From CBDCIS01 sp965217565 (GTDB lineage: Bacteria > Chloroflexota > Dehalococcoidia > Lucifugimonadales > CATOSD01): a stretch of 64,000 nucleotides of DNA. The notes under the pieces were generated by a model that saw only the letters and a program-made list of their open reading frames with translations, did no database searches and had not been told where the DNA came from. The translations under genes and the position numbers were made by a program. Below are positions 17,246 through 26,306 of the stretch, piece by piece. The DNA is taken from the NCBI GenBank assembly GCA_965217565.1, contig CBDCIS010000010.1:310001-374000 (forward strand), in the 5' to 3' direction. Position 1 is the stretch's first letter; every line of letters begins with the position of its first letter.

Positions 17246-18937
17246 ATGAACGCGGAATGGCGTGAACGCGCGGGTAGTCCCTTCACAACCCGCAAGAGAG
17301 GAGCCGCGGGCTCTCGCGGCATGGTGGCTTCCAATCATCCGATGGCGTCGGCTGCCGGAATCGAGATGCTGTCGATGGGCGGCAACGCGATTGACGCCGC
17401 CGTCGCGACCGCGTTCGCGCTGACGGTAGTGGAGCCGATGATGGTTGGGATATTCGGCGCGGGCATGGTGAACTACTACAATGGCTCTACTGGGGAGTCG
17501 ATCACTATCGACAACTACGCCGTCGCACCGGCGGCCTCGACTGACAGCATGTACCAGCCGGTCTCGGATTCGTGGCCCGACTACCTGGAGGCGGTTGACC
17601 AGAAGAACAGGCTCGGCTACCTGGCGGTTGGCGTTCCGGGCAATCTAAAGTGCTGGTGTCACATACAGCAGCGGTACGGGAAGCTGGAGCTGGACACGGT
17701 TCTTCAGCCCGCGATTCGCTACGCCGACAGGGGCTTTCCGGCGAGCGCGTACCTGGTCAACATCATAAGAGACAACCGCGACGACCTGGCGCGCTTCCCG
17801 GCGAGCAGAGCGGTTTTTCTGCCCAACGGCGCTCCTCCCAGCGTTGGGGAGTTCATCGCGCGAAAGGACTACGCCCGCACGCTGCGGCTGATTGCGGAGC
17901 AAGGGTCGGACGCGCTGTACGGGGGCGAGTTGGGCGAGACGGTAGCCGAGGACATGAAGGCCAACGGCGGGATCATAACGCTGGAAGACCTGCGCGCCTA
18001 CGAGTTCAAGTACCGCGAACCGCTGCGTGGAACCTACAAGGGACACGAAATCGTGGCCGTTGGGCCGACAAGTTCGGGAGGCGTTCACATAATCCAGGCG
18101 TTGAACGTGCTGGAAGCGTTCGACGTGGGCGAAATGGGGTTCGGAACCGAGGCTTACGTTCACCTGGTCGCTGAAATCCTGAAGATAGCGTTCGCGGACC
18201 GGTTCGAGTACCTGGGCGACCCCGATTTCGTGGAAGTCCCGGTGCAGGGGCTCATCTCCAAGCGGTATGCCGCCCTCAGACGAGGCGAAATCGACCTGGA
18301 GCGGGCGCAAAATTACGCCGCCGGCGCGCCCTCCTCCTACCTGGGCGAATCGGACAACACGACACACTTCACGGTCGCGGACGACGAGGGGAACGTGGTG
18401 TCGATGACCCAGACGATTCACGCGGCGTTTGGGTCGAAAGTGACGGTGCCTGGAACCGGGATGCTGCTCAACAACAACATGTACATCTTCGACCCACATC
18501 CCGGCACGGCGAATTCGATCGCTCCCGGCAAGCGAATGCTGAGCAGCATGTCTCCCACAATCGCGCTGAAGGACGGGCGGCCGCTGTTCGCGCTGGGGAC
18601 CCCCGGCGGCACACGAATCTTCGCGTCGGTGCTCCAGGCGATTGTCAACGTTATCGACCATGGTATGAGCCTGCAGGAAGCGGTGGAAGCCCCTCGCGTA
18701 TGGACGCAGGGGCAGGAGCTCGAGGTGGAAGAGGGTATCTCGCCCGCGGCAAGGGACTTGCTGAGGAGGAAGGGCCACGACGTGCAGGTCGTCGCGCGGG
18801 TGGCGGGCGGCATGAACGGCGTGATGTTCGACCACGACGCCGGGCTGATTCACGGCGCGGCGTGCTGGCGCGCGGACGGCTCGCCCGTCGGCATCAGCGG
18901 CGGCCCGGCCGGGCAGGACGTGAAGTACGGCGTCTGA
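17246..18937 (+). CDS. ggt: Gamma-glutamyltransferase family protein
   Basis: 563 residues from ATG 17246, preceded by AGGGGGA. This is an Ntn-hydrolase made as one chain that cleaves itself before a catalytic Thr. The site is visible in DNTTHFTV with Thr372 as the likely nucleophile. Other signatures are the N-terminal GGNAIDAAVATAFALTVVEP, the substrate-loop NNNMYIFDP, PGKRMLSSMSPT and the GTPGGTR stretch. The family hydrolyses or transfers gamma-glutamyl groups of glutathione and related amides, often outside the cytoplasm, but I see no signal peptide here. Related cephalosporin- and other amide-hydrolases share the fold, so the true substrate is open. It is monocistronic. Confidence 0.9.
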   Translation: MNAEWRERAGSPFTTRKRGAAGSRGMVASNHPMASAAGIEMLSMGGNAIDAAVATAFALTVVEPMMVGIFGAGMVNYYNGSTGESITIDNYAVAPAASTDSMYQPVSDSWPDYLEAVDQKNRLGYLAVGVPGNLKCWCHIQQRYGKLELDTVLQPAIRYADRGFPASAYLVNIIRDNRDDLARFPASRAVFLPNGAPPSVGEFIARKDYARTLRLIAEQGSDALYGGELGETVAEDMKANGGIITLEDLRAYEFKYREPLRGTYKGHEIVAVGPTSSGGVHIIQALNVLEAFDVGEMGFGTEAYVHLVAEILKIAFADRFEYLGDPDFVEVPVQGLISKRYAALRRGEIDLERAQNYAAGAPSSYLGESDNTTHFTVADDEGNVVSMTQTIHAAFGSKVTVPGTGMLLNNNMYIFDPHPGTANSIAPGKRMLSSMSPTIALKDGRPLFALGTPGGTRIFASVLQAIVNVIDHGMSLQEAVEAPRVWTQGQELEVEEGISPAARDLLRRKGHDVQVVARVAGGMNGVMFDHDAGLIHGAACWRADGSPVGISGGPAGQDVKYGV

Positions 18938-18976
18938 TGGCTGCTCCAAGAGCCCTAGCTGGTCGTCCCATGGCCT

Positions 18977-19001
18977 GGGCGCCCACGAGGGACGCCCCTA
19001 C
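18977..19001. repeat. Short dispersed hairpin repeat, TAGGGGC family (reverse orientation)
   Basis: GGGCGCCC then ACGAGGGACGCCCCTAC, matching 46568-46591 almost exactly. It lies between gamma-glutamyltransferase and the molybdenum hydroxylase. Confidence 0.55.
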
Positions 19002-19106
19002 CTGATACAGGTTCGAGAGGCAATACCCCTGTTATGGTAAGATACAGCCGCGAAACAGACTATCACGCAACAAACCTCGAATCTTTGGGAATCGTAAGGA
19101 GAACGT

Positions 19107-21407
19107 ATGGCAACTGAGGTCAAGAAATACAAGGTGGTCGGCACGCGACCGATCAGGCATGACGGGGTGGACAAGGTTACGGGCCGGGCGCTCTACGGCG
19201 CGGACATGAACCTGCCCGGCCTGCTGCATGGCAAGGTTCTGCGCAGCCCTCACGCCCACGCGAGGATAAAGTCCATAGACACCAGCGGGGCCGAGGCCCA
19301 TCCAGACGTGAAGGCCGTCGTCACGTCCAGAGACCTCGCTCCCACTCCTCCTGCGGTCCAGCAAGCCGTGCTGGGCGCGCCCATCAGCGAGAACGTTCTG
19401 GCCAAGGACAAGGTGTTCTACAAGGGCCATCCCATAGCGGCAGTCGCCGCGACCAGCCCTCACGTCGCGGAGGAGGCGTTGTCCCTCATCGACGTGGAGT
19501 ACGAGGTTCTTCCGGCGGTGACCAACGTGGAGGACGCTATGAGGGCCAGCGCGCCCATTCTCCACGAGCACTGGGTGAACGTGGAAGCGCCCGGCGGCGA
19601 CGCGACCGAGGGGAGGAACATCGCGGGCCATGAGCAGCACATGTTCGGCGACATAGAGCAGGGCTTCCAGGACGCCGACGTTACGATAGAGCGCGAGTTT
19701 CGCACCAAGACCGTCCACCAGGGTTACATCGAGCCGCAAAACGCGACCGCATGGTGGGCGCCCAACGACAGGCTGACCATCTGGTGCAGCAGCCAGGGGC
19801 AGTTTGGGATTCGAGACAACACGGCGCGGATTCTCGGCGTCCCCGTGTCCGACGTGAAGGTGGTTCCAATGGAGATAGGCGGGGGGTTTGGCGGCAAACT
19901 CAATGCCTACCTGGAGCCGGTCGCGTCGGCGCTGTCGAAGAAGAGCGGGCATCCGGTGAAGATGACCATGAGCCGCACAGAGGTCATGGAGGCCACCGGG
20001 CCCACGTCGGGCAGCCATGTCAGGATAAAGCTGGGCGTGACCAACGAGGGTCGCATCAGCGCGGCGCAGGCGTACTTCGCGTTCGAGGCAGGGGCTTATC
20101 CCGGCGCGCCGCTTTCGGGCGCGGCGGCGGCGATTTTCGCGTCGTACAACATCGAGAACGTGCTGATAGACGCCTACGACGTGGTGGATAACAAGCCCAA
20201 GACAGCCGCATACCGCGCGCCCGGCGCGCCCATCGTCACCTATGCCGTCGAGTGCGTTATCGACGAATTGGCGGAGCGGCTGAAGATAGACGCGGTCGAT
20301 CTGCGGCTGCTCAACGCGGCCAGGGAGGGCACGCGCCGGGCGGACGGCGTCATGAACCTGCGAATAGGCGCGCAGGAGGTGATGGAGGCGGTGAAGACGC
20401 ATCCTCACTACAGCGCGCCGCTGGCCGGGAGCGTGGACGCGGGCCATTCCACCGCAGAAGAGCGAAGCGGGGAGAAGCGCCTCGGGCGCGGCGTGAGCAT
20501 GGGCTTTTGCCGCAACAACACGGGTATGTCCTGCGTGGTGGCGAACGTGCTGGCGAACGGCAGCGTCAGCCTGGTGGAGGGTTCGGTTGACATCGGCGGC
20601 ACACGCACGGCGGTGGCGCAGCAGTTCGCCGAGGTGCTGGGCATCCCGGTAGAGAACGTCATTCCGCAGGTCGCGGACACCGACACCATCGGCTACACTT
20701 CCAACACCGGCGGCAGCGGCGTCGCCTTCAAGACGGGATGGGCCGCCTACGAGGCCGCGAACGACGTCAAACGCCAGCTAATCGAGCGCGCCGCGAGGCT
20801 CTGGGAGACGGACACGGAGCAGGTGGAGTACGTGGACGGCGCGCTCCAGCACACGTCGGACCCCGAGCTGCGAATGACCTTCAACGAGATCGCGCCGATG
20901 CTGGCGCAAACAGGAGGCCCCGTCGTGGGGCGCGCGAACCTGAATCCGGGAGGCTCCGGCGGCTCCTACGCCGCCAACATCGTGGACGTGGAGGTGGATA
21001 CCGATACGGGGAAGATCGACATCCTGCGCATAACCGCGTTCCAGGACGTGGGAACCGCGATACATCCCAGCTACGTGGAGGGCCAGATACAGGGCGGCAC
21101 GGCCCAGGGTATCGGCTGGGCGCTCAACGAGGAGTACTTCCTGAACGATGAGGGCAGCATGGTCAACTCCAGCCTGCTGGACTATCGTATGCCCACCGCG
21201 CTGGACCTGCCCATGATAGAGAGCGTGATAGTAGAGGTGTTCAATCCCGGCCACCCGTTCGGCGTGAGAGGCGTGGGAGAGGCTAACATAGTGCCGCCGC
21301 TCGCCGCCATAGCCAACGCCGTGTACGACGCGGTAGGCGTCAGGATGACCAACCTGCCCATGAACCCGGCGGCTGTCACAAAGGCTATCAGTGAGGCGGG
21401 AAGCTAG
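19107..21407 (+). CDS. Xanthine dehydrogenase/aldehyde oxidase family molybdopterin-binding subunit
   Basis: 766 residues, ATG 19107 after AAGGAGA. The small ald_xan_dh_C domain (to about 140) includes RPIRHDGVDKVTGRALYGAD and RSPHAHARI. The molybdopterin-binding part carries GGGFGGK, YRAPGAP and the C-terminal GVRGVGEANIVPP, whose Glu is the family's catalytic base. Such subunits hydroxylate purines, aldehydes or carbon monoxide and normally pair with a FAD subunit and a 2Fe-2S subunit. Neither is adjacent here, so partners must be encoded elsewhere or the enzyme works alone. The substrate cannot be assigned. A 12-bp inverted repeat at its 3' end (21406-21417 with 21462-21473) may terminate transcription. 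Confidence 0.88.
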   Translation: MATEVKKYKVVGTRPIRHDGVDKVTGRALYGADMNLPGLLHGKVLRSPHAHARIKSIDTSGAEAHPDVKAVVTSRDLAPTPPAVQQAVLGAPISENVLAKDKVFYKGHPIAAVAATSPHVAEEALSLIDVEYEVLPAVTNVEDAMRASAPILHEHWVNVEAPGGDATEGRNIAGHEQHMFGDIEQGFQDADVTIEREFRTKTVHQGYIEPQNATAWWAPNDRLTIWCSSQGQFGIRDNTARILGVPVSDVKVVPMEIGGGFGGKLNAYLEPVASALSKKSGHPVKMTMSRTEVMEATGPTSGSHVRIKLGVTNEGRISAAQAYFAFEAGAYPGAPLSGAAAAIFASYNIENVLIDAYDVVDNKPKTAAYRAPGAPIVTYAVECVIDELAERLKIDAVDLRLLNAAREGTRRADGVMNLRIGAQEVMEAVKTHPHYSAPLAGSVDAGHSTAEERSGEKRLGRGVSMGFCRNNTGMSCVVANVLANGSVSLVEGSVDIGGTRTAVAQQFAEVLGIPVENVIPQVADTDTIGYTSNTGGSGVAFKTGWAAYEAANDVKRQLIERAARLWETDTEQVEYVDGALQHTSDPELRMTFNEIAPMLAQTGGPVVGRANLNPGGSGGSYAANIVDVEVDTDTGKIDILRITAFQDVGTAIHPSYVEGQIQGGTAQGIGWALNEEYFLNDEGSMVNSSLLDYRMPTALDLPMIESVIVEVFNPGHPFGVRGVGEANIVPPLAAIANAVYDAVGVRMTNLPMNPAAVTKAISEAGS

Positions 21408-21473
21408 AATCAGGATTTCCAGGATTGGGAGGATTATAGGATTAGAGGACTTGCGGGAAAGAATCCTGATTCT
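21406..21473 (+). terminator. Inverted repeat after the molybdenum hydroxylase gene
   Basis: AGAATCAGGATT (21406-21417) and AATCCTGATTCT (21462-21473) are perfect inverted 12-mers around a 44-base loop. There is no T tract. The sequence extends to AATCCTGATTCTGACAACG, which also occurs at 26333-26351 and, reversed, at 7429-7442, so it is a dispersed motif as well. Confidence 0.4.
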
Positions 21474-21727
21474 GACAACGGCGCGTTTACAGGAATGAAC
21501 CAGCGCATGAATTTCTGATCTCGATTCTTACGAGCCTTCGGAGACCCGATACATTGTCAGCAACACAGAGGGGAAACCTTTTGCACCACGACCTAACCTA
21601 TCGGGTCATTGGATGCGCCATGTAAGAGCACAGGAGGTTGGGCGGTGGGTTTCAGGAGGTCGTTTATCAGCGAGCTCTTGCCATTGAAACGAGCCGATCC
21701 AATATCGAGGAGAACAGGAGGACAGAT

Positions 21728-21943
21728 ATGCTGTACCTACTCGCCATCGTCCTACCACCCGTCGCTGTCCTGATGACAGGCAGGCCATTCACGGCTCTCC
21801 TAAATGGGGTCCTCACATTCCTGCTTTGGGTGCCGGGAGCGATCCACGCGATCCTGGTGGTCAGCGAGTATAAGGCCGACCAGCGCGCCGAGAGATTGGC
21901 TAGAACACCCCGTCGCCCATTAAGAGGTATCATCCGTACTTGA
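21728..21943 (+). CDS. YqaE/Pmp3 family small membrane protein
   Basis: 71 residues from ATG 21728, preceded by AGGAGG. Two hydrophobic helices are separated by a short loop: LAIVLPPVAVLMTG, then LNGVLTFLLWVPGAIHAILVV, followed by a basic tail (RAERLARTPRRPLRG). The LPP...W.PG..HA pattern is that of the Pmp3/YqaE (UPF0057) family, small membrane proteins often induced by salt, cold or membrane stress. The tail is longer than in typical 50-60 residue members. The 320 bases before it hold only the inverted repeat noted above. Confidence 0.8.
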   Translation: MLYLLAIVLPPVAVLMTGRPFTALLNGVLTFLLWVPGAIHAILVVSEYKADQRAERLARTPRRPLRGIIRT

Positions 21944-22034
21944 GAAAGAGGGAACAAAGACTTACTTCATCCAGTTAAAGCCCCTATGAGATGGTGTCCA
22001 ATTTCCACCTGTTATACAAGTAGAAGCTGACGAA

Positions 22035-22190
22035 ATGGAGGAGCAACCTACACAAAATGGCATCAAATATGTATTCAAACGCGGAGACGACATAGCGGGC
22101 GAAGTTGATAAGGACTCTGTCCTTATCTGGTGCAGTGAAGAAAGCGGGGGGGAATTCCCGGAAAACGTTGGGGAAGGCAGTAAACCTTGA
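22035..22190 (+). CDS. Small ORF coupled to a lipoprotein gene, unknown function
   Basis: 51 codons, ATG 22035 to TGA 22190. The stop overlaps the TTG start of the next gene in TTGA, suggesting coupled translation. The product is acidic (KYVFKRGDDIAGEVDKD, SEESGGEFPENVG) with one Cys. There is no recognisable ribosome-binding site or family, so it may be a remnant. Confidence 0.3.
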   Translation: MEEQPTQNGIKYVFKRGDDIAGEVDKDSVLIWCSEESGGEFPENVGEGSKP

Positions 22191-23161
22191 CTAAACCCGT
22201 AGCCCCCCTGGCCATAGTCGCCCTCGCCCTCCTTGCGCTCGCCTGTGGAGAGGACGCCCCCGTCCAGCCGACGCCCGCGCAGGCGGCCGCCGTCGTCGCC
22301 CCGACCGCGATGCTGGAGCCGACCGCGACACCGATGCCGACTCCAACGCCGGAGCCGACCGCGACGCCGCTCCCGACGGCCACCCCTGAACCGACGTCGA
22401 CGCCGTTGCCGACTCCTACGCCGGAACCGACCGCTATACCGCTCCCGACTCCAACGCCGAAGCCGCCCGCAACGCCGCTCCCGACGGCCACCCCCGAACC
22501 GACGGCGACGCCCGTGCCTAAGCTGAGCCTCGACCCTGGCATGTATGAGGTTGGCAGCGACATTCAGCCCGGCCTCTACGCGGGCATGACCGGCACGGGT
22601 ACATTCGACTCCTGCTACTGGGAGCGGCTCAGCGGCGCCTCGGGCGAGTTCGACGACATCATCGAGAACGACAACGTGACTGGGCAGTTCTACATTGAAA
22701 TACAAGCCGACGACAGCTACTTCAGGATAGGCTGCGAGATGACTCCCATCGATGACTGGCCCGCACCAACTGAGCTCTTGCTGGCGTTTGGGTCGGGGAC
22801 GTACCTGGTCGGTCGCGACGTCGCCCCAGGCAGATATGAAGGAAGGGCAGGCACCGACCTTTTGGACTCCTGCTATTGGGAGCGCCTGAGCGGGGTGTCT
22901 GGCGACTTCGACCACATCATCGCCAACGACAATGTCAACGGCTCCTACTACGTCAGCGTCGATGCCTCCGACTACGCCTTGCACACGTCCTGCGGCCTCG
23001 CGGTGGACGACATGGCCGCCCTCGCCCTCTGGGACGACAACGGCAACGGCGGCATCACCTGCGCGGAGGCCCGCGCTCACGGCATCGCGCCCGTCCGACG
23101 CGGCCATCCCGCCTACCAGTACATGCTCGACCGAGATGACGACGGCGTGGTCTGTGAGTAA
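22187..23161 (+). CDS. Lipoprotein with duplicated domain and C-terminal Excalibur motif
   Basis: 324 residues from TTG 22187. The lipoprotein signal ends in LALAC (Cys20). A Thr/Pro repeat linker of about 90 residues (TPEPTATPLPTAT-type units) acts as a wall-spanning stalk. Two copies of one 75-residue domain follow, each with YEVGSDIQPGLY or YLVGRDVAPGRY, then DSCYWERLSG and a second Cys (IGCEM or TSCGL), so each copy may hold a disulfide. The end is an Excalibur-type calcium-binding motif, DDNGNGGITCAEAR and DRDDDGVVCE. It would be an envelope-anchored, calcium-stabilised binding protein. The ligand is unknown. Confidence 0.75.
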   Translation: MTKPVAPLAIVALALLALACGEDAPVQPTPAQAAAVVAPTAMLEPTATPMPTPTPEPTATPLPTATPEPTSTPLPTPTPEPTAIPLPTPTPKPPATPLPTATPEPTATPVPKLSLDPGMYEVGSDIQPGLYAGMTGTGTFDSCYWERLSGASGEFDDIIENDNVTGQFYIEIQADDSYFRIGCEMTPIDDWPAPTELLLAFGSGTYLVGRDVAPGRYEGRAGTDLLDSCYWERLSGVSGDFDHIIANDNVNGSYYVSVDASDYALHTSCGLAVDDMAALALWDDNGNGGITCAEARAHGIAPVRRGHPAYQYMLDRDDDGVVCE

Positions 23162-23356
23162 TATGAATGTCTCGACTACTCCGCACGCGGTTTGCGAAGC
23201 CTGCTGTCTCCCGCCGCGCGATATGTCTGCCCTGAAACAGAGCGGACCGCGCCTATTGACGGCGTGGACGCTCTTGCTGCTCCACGAGGCTTGTCCGTCT
23301 GAGATGATCTGGTGCAGGTGCAAGGCCCCCCACCATGCTTACCAAGGAGGTGAGGA

Positions 23357-23962
23357 ATGGGCATCAGTCGTCGATGTAGCTGCGGCGCCGACAACCCGCC
23401 GAACGCGAACTTCTGCACGAGCTGCGGCTTGCGGTTGGGTCAAAGAGAGAGCGTTAATGTGGATTCCACAGGCGACCCGCCCAAGCGAGGGATATTCCGC
23501 TGGAACAACTGGGTCCTGTGGGCCATCTTCGTAGCCGTGTTCATCTTTCTAATCGTTATAGCATCAGTAACCGAGACGCCGGACGGGGAGAGCCGCACGG
23601 TTGCGCCAGAACCGACGGTCATCCCTGACCCGACGGCCACGCCCGTTCCGCCCCAACGGATTCGCGCGGAGGCGCTTTATGCAGAACGGGAAGCCAACGC
23701 GTCTCGATACGACATGAACTACATGGGCAAGCTGATAACCATCTCAGGTGTCGTGGGCGAGGTGGACGATGGTGAAGTCCGCCTTGTCGTTGATATGGAG
23801 TCCTATCGGGTTCTCGGTGGTATCTTCCTTAAGTACGTCGCCTTGGATGACCTGTCTCAACAAGAGCAGGCCAGCGCTAACAAAGGGGAGGAATTCACGG
23901 CAATCTGCGAGGTAGGCAATTACGTGTCGGGCCGCATACAGCTTGAGGACTGCCGGAAGTAG
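23357..23962 (+). CDS. Zinc-ribbon membrane protein with OB-fold (tRNA_anti-like) domain
   Basis: 201 residues, ATG 23357 after GGAGGTGAGGA. A zinc ribbon at the N-terminus (C-x-C...C-x2-C: CSCGADNPPNANFCTSCG) is followed by one transmembrane helix (about 48-68) and a Thr/Pro linker. The C-terminal domain, with EREANASRYDMNYMGKLITISG, VVGEVDDGEVRLVVD and SGRIQLEDC, matches the small OB-fold family named tRNA_anti-like. The topology would be zinc ribbon inside, OB domain outside. The role of this architecture is not known. The 195-base gap before it shows no feature beyond the ribosome-binding site. Confidence 0.7.
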   Translation: MGISRRCSCGADNPPNANFCTSCGLRLGQRESVNVDSTGDPPKRGIFRWNNWVLWAIFVAVFIFLIVIASVTETPDGESRTVAPEPTVIPDPTATPVPPQRIRAEALYAEREANASRYDMNYMGKLITISGVVGEVDDGEVRLVVDMESYRVLGGIFLKYVALDDLSQQEQASANKGEEFTAICEVGNYVSGRIQLEDCRK

Positions 23963-23964
23963 AA

Positions 23965-25140
23965 GTGAAAGGCAGCATCCGGCAGTGCAGCCCCGGAACC
24001 TGGGAGCTCACCCTAGACCTCGGACGCGACGCGCTCGGCAAACGCCGGCGCAAGCACGAGACCCTGCGCGGCACAAGGGCCCAGGCCCAGCGCGGGCTCC
24101 GCGAGCTCCTCTCCATCTAGGACAGGGGCATCGAGATTCACACCGCCAGGCTGCGCCTCCGCGGCTGGCTCGACCGCTGGATGCGCGAGCACATCGCTCC
24201 CAACCGCCGACAGCGCACCGCGGAGAACTACCGCGGCATCATCGCCAGGCACATCAACCCCGCCATCGGCCACATAGAGCTTGCCAGGCTCGGGCCGTCC
24301 CACGTGCAGGCGCTGGAGGCGGGGCTTGCGGAGACGCTGGCCCCGCGAACAGTCCACGTGGTGCACGCCGTCCTCTCCGGCGCGCTCAAGCAGGCCATGC
24401 GCATGGAGCTGATACACCGCAACGCGGCCTCCCTGGTGTCGCCCCCGCCGATAGCGAAGCGAGAGGTTGCGCCGCCCGGCATCCGCGCCGTCCGCGACGC
24501 GCTGGCGCTGGCAAGGGCCGAGGGGCATCACCTCTACCCGGCCATCCACCTGGTCGCCTACACCGGCCTCCGTCGAGGCGAGGCGCTGGGGCTGCTCTAG
24601 GATTGCGTTGACTTACAGCTAAGGCGCATCTTCATCGAGGCATCGCTCACACGAAGCCAGGAGCGAGGCCTCATGCTCCAGCCGCCCAAGACGGAGAGCG
24701 GCCTGCGAGCGGTGGACCTCGACGGCGAGACCGTCCGCGTGCTCGCACGCCACCGCGACCTCCAGCAGGAGGTGAAGGCGACGATGCGCGACGCCTACGA
24801 CGACCGGGGCCGCGTCTTCGCCGACGCCACCGGCGAATGGCTGAATCCAGGCTCCTTTACCCGATGGGTGAAGAAGTTCGGTGAGCGCGCCGGCGAACCC
24901 AACATGACCATCCGCAGCCTGCACCACTTCCACGCCTCTGTAACCTTGCAGAGCGGGCAGAACATCGTCGTGGTGAGCAAGCGGCTGGGCCACTCCAACG
25001 TGTCGATAACCTCGGACATCTACGCGCACTCGCTCCCAGGCTGGCAGCGCCAGGCGGCAGAGGCGTTCGCGGAGGCCATGAAGGAAGACCAAGAGGAGAA
25101 AGAATGGACGCTTATTCCGAAGAAGACATTGCTGGCTTGA
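23965..25140 (+). pseudogene. Decayed tyrosine recombinase/phage integrase with two amber stops
   Basis: GTG 23965 to TGA 25140 is one continuous frame of 392 codons, broken only by TAG at 24118 and TAG at 24598. The N-terminal SAM-like DNA-binding domain (GWLDRWMREHIAPNRRQRTAENYRG) and the catalytic domain (AYTGLRRGEALGLL, then KTESGLRAVDLDG, KRLGHSNVSITSDIYAH) are recognisable. The second TAG falls where relatives have Trp (GLxWxDVDL). The HxxR box is SLHHFHAS, with His in place of the catalytic Arg, so the enzyme would be inactive even if the stops were read through. It marks a formerly mobile segment. Its end overlaps the BRCT gene. Confidence 0.8.
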
Positions 25141-25727
25141 AGTATGCAAGCTCCCGCGTCAATAATAGGCAGATAGATACCCTGATTGGCCTTGCCAAAG
25201 GCATCATAGCGGATGATGTCGTCTCTCAAACTGAAGCGGAAATGCTTATGAGTTGGCTTGCCAATAATCGGTACACAGAGAACATAATGGTTGACACATT
25301 GCTGGGCCGAATCCAGGTCATGCTTTCGGACAATCTCTTGGACGTGGACGAGCAAGCCGAACTCTTGCAGTTGCTATCCGAATTCGCAGGCGATCCCGGA
25401 AGTATGGGGGAACTTATCAAGTCTGCGGGTCTCCCACTCGATGACCCACAACCCGAAGTGGTATTTCCGGGGCGGTCTTTCCTTTTTACCGGAACTTGCG
25501 CGTATGGCACGCGGAAAGTGTGCCAGGCATTTATAGAGGAATGGGGCGGCATCAACGCCAAAAGCGTAACGCGAAAGCTCGATTATCTTGTAATCGGCAC
25601 ATACGTCACCAAGACCTGGATGCACGAGAGCTATGGGCTGAAGATAGAGAAGGCAATGGAGTACAGGGAGTTGCACGGGAATCCAGCAATAGTATCTGAG
25701 GCCAGTCTAGGATTCCCGATAGGGTAG
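25104..25727 (+). CDS. BRCT-domain protein with helical N-terminal domain
   Basis: 207 residues from ATG 25104 (AGGAGAAAGA upstream), overlapping the integrase remnant by 37 bases. The N-terminal 110 residues are all helical (LIGLAKGIIADDVVSQTEAEMLMSWL, then DEQAELLQLLSEFA) and loosely resemble TerB-like calcium/metal domains. The C-terminal 90 residues form a BRCT domain like that of NAD-dependent DNA ligase: FPGRSFLFTGTCAYGTR, EEWGGINAKSVTRKLDYLVIG and KIEKAMEYRE. It probably binds DNA or a repair protein. Such short BRCT proteins are often found on mobile islands, as here. Confidence 0.75.
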   Translation: MDAYSEEDIAGLKYASSRVNNRQIDTLIGLAKGIIADDVVSQTEAEMLMSWLANNRYTENIMVDTLLGRIQVMLSDNLLDVDEQAELLQLLSEFAGDPGSMGELIKSAGLPLDDPQPEVVFPGRSFLFTGTCAYGTRKVCQAFIEEWGGINAKSVTRKLDYLVIGTYVTKTWMHESYGLKIEKAMEYRELHGNPAIVSEASLGFPIG

Positions 25728-26009
25728 AAAGTCATGAGAGTGGCATACGAATGGAATATCGGCCCGGTCCGGCTTCTGTGGTGGGTGACCTCCGATGTTG
25801 GCCGCTTCCTTATGTGGGCACGATTCACGGTGAGGGGCATCTCTTTTGGTGGGGACCGTTGTGGATAGAACTGTAACCCGTTGCCGACAATGCGGACCAA
25901 AATGCCGCCAACGCCGACAGCCCTCTACGCATCGCCACCAACCACTGACCGACAATTTAGGTTTGGAAGGCTACGCCAACAGCCCTCGACAGCCCCTCTC
26001 AGAGGTATC

Positions 26010-26306
26010 GATGCAAATATCCTATTTGGGAGAGAAGTGGAGCAACCCATATACTACCGTGGAGTTGAAGTTGGCTCCAGAAGGGCCGACTTTATAATCG
26101 GTGAGAGCGTCATGGTTGAATTGAAGGCACGTTCGGAGTTGCGGGATGTTCACTTGGCGCAAGCGAGAAGCTACGTCGTGGCATACGATCTCGACATCGG
26201 CCTCCTGATTAACTTTGGAGCGGCCAGTCTCGAGTACAAACGCATATACAGGGGACGTGGTTGGCAGCGCAACCAGAGTCAGGGATTGCATGGCACTTTG
26301 GCATGA
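26010..26306 (+). pseudogene. C-terminal fragment of a GxxExxY-type protein
   Basis: The frame ending at 26306 carries REVEQPIYYRGVEVG, then ADFIIGESVMVELKA and QARSYVVAYDLDIGLLINFG. This matches the second half of the small GxxExxY family, whose fold resembles restriction endonucleases. The usual first half with the GxxExxY motif and a start codon are missing, so this is a broken copy. Confidence 0.6.

Noticed and set aside
23965..25140. Amber codons in the integrase read as an amino acid by suppression
   Set aside because: TAG is used as an ordinary stop in neighbouring genes and the catalytic Arg is lost as well, so decay explains the data better.
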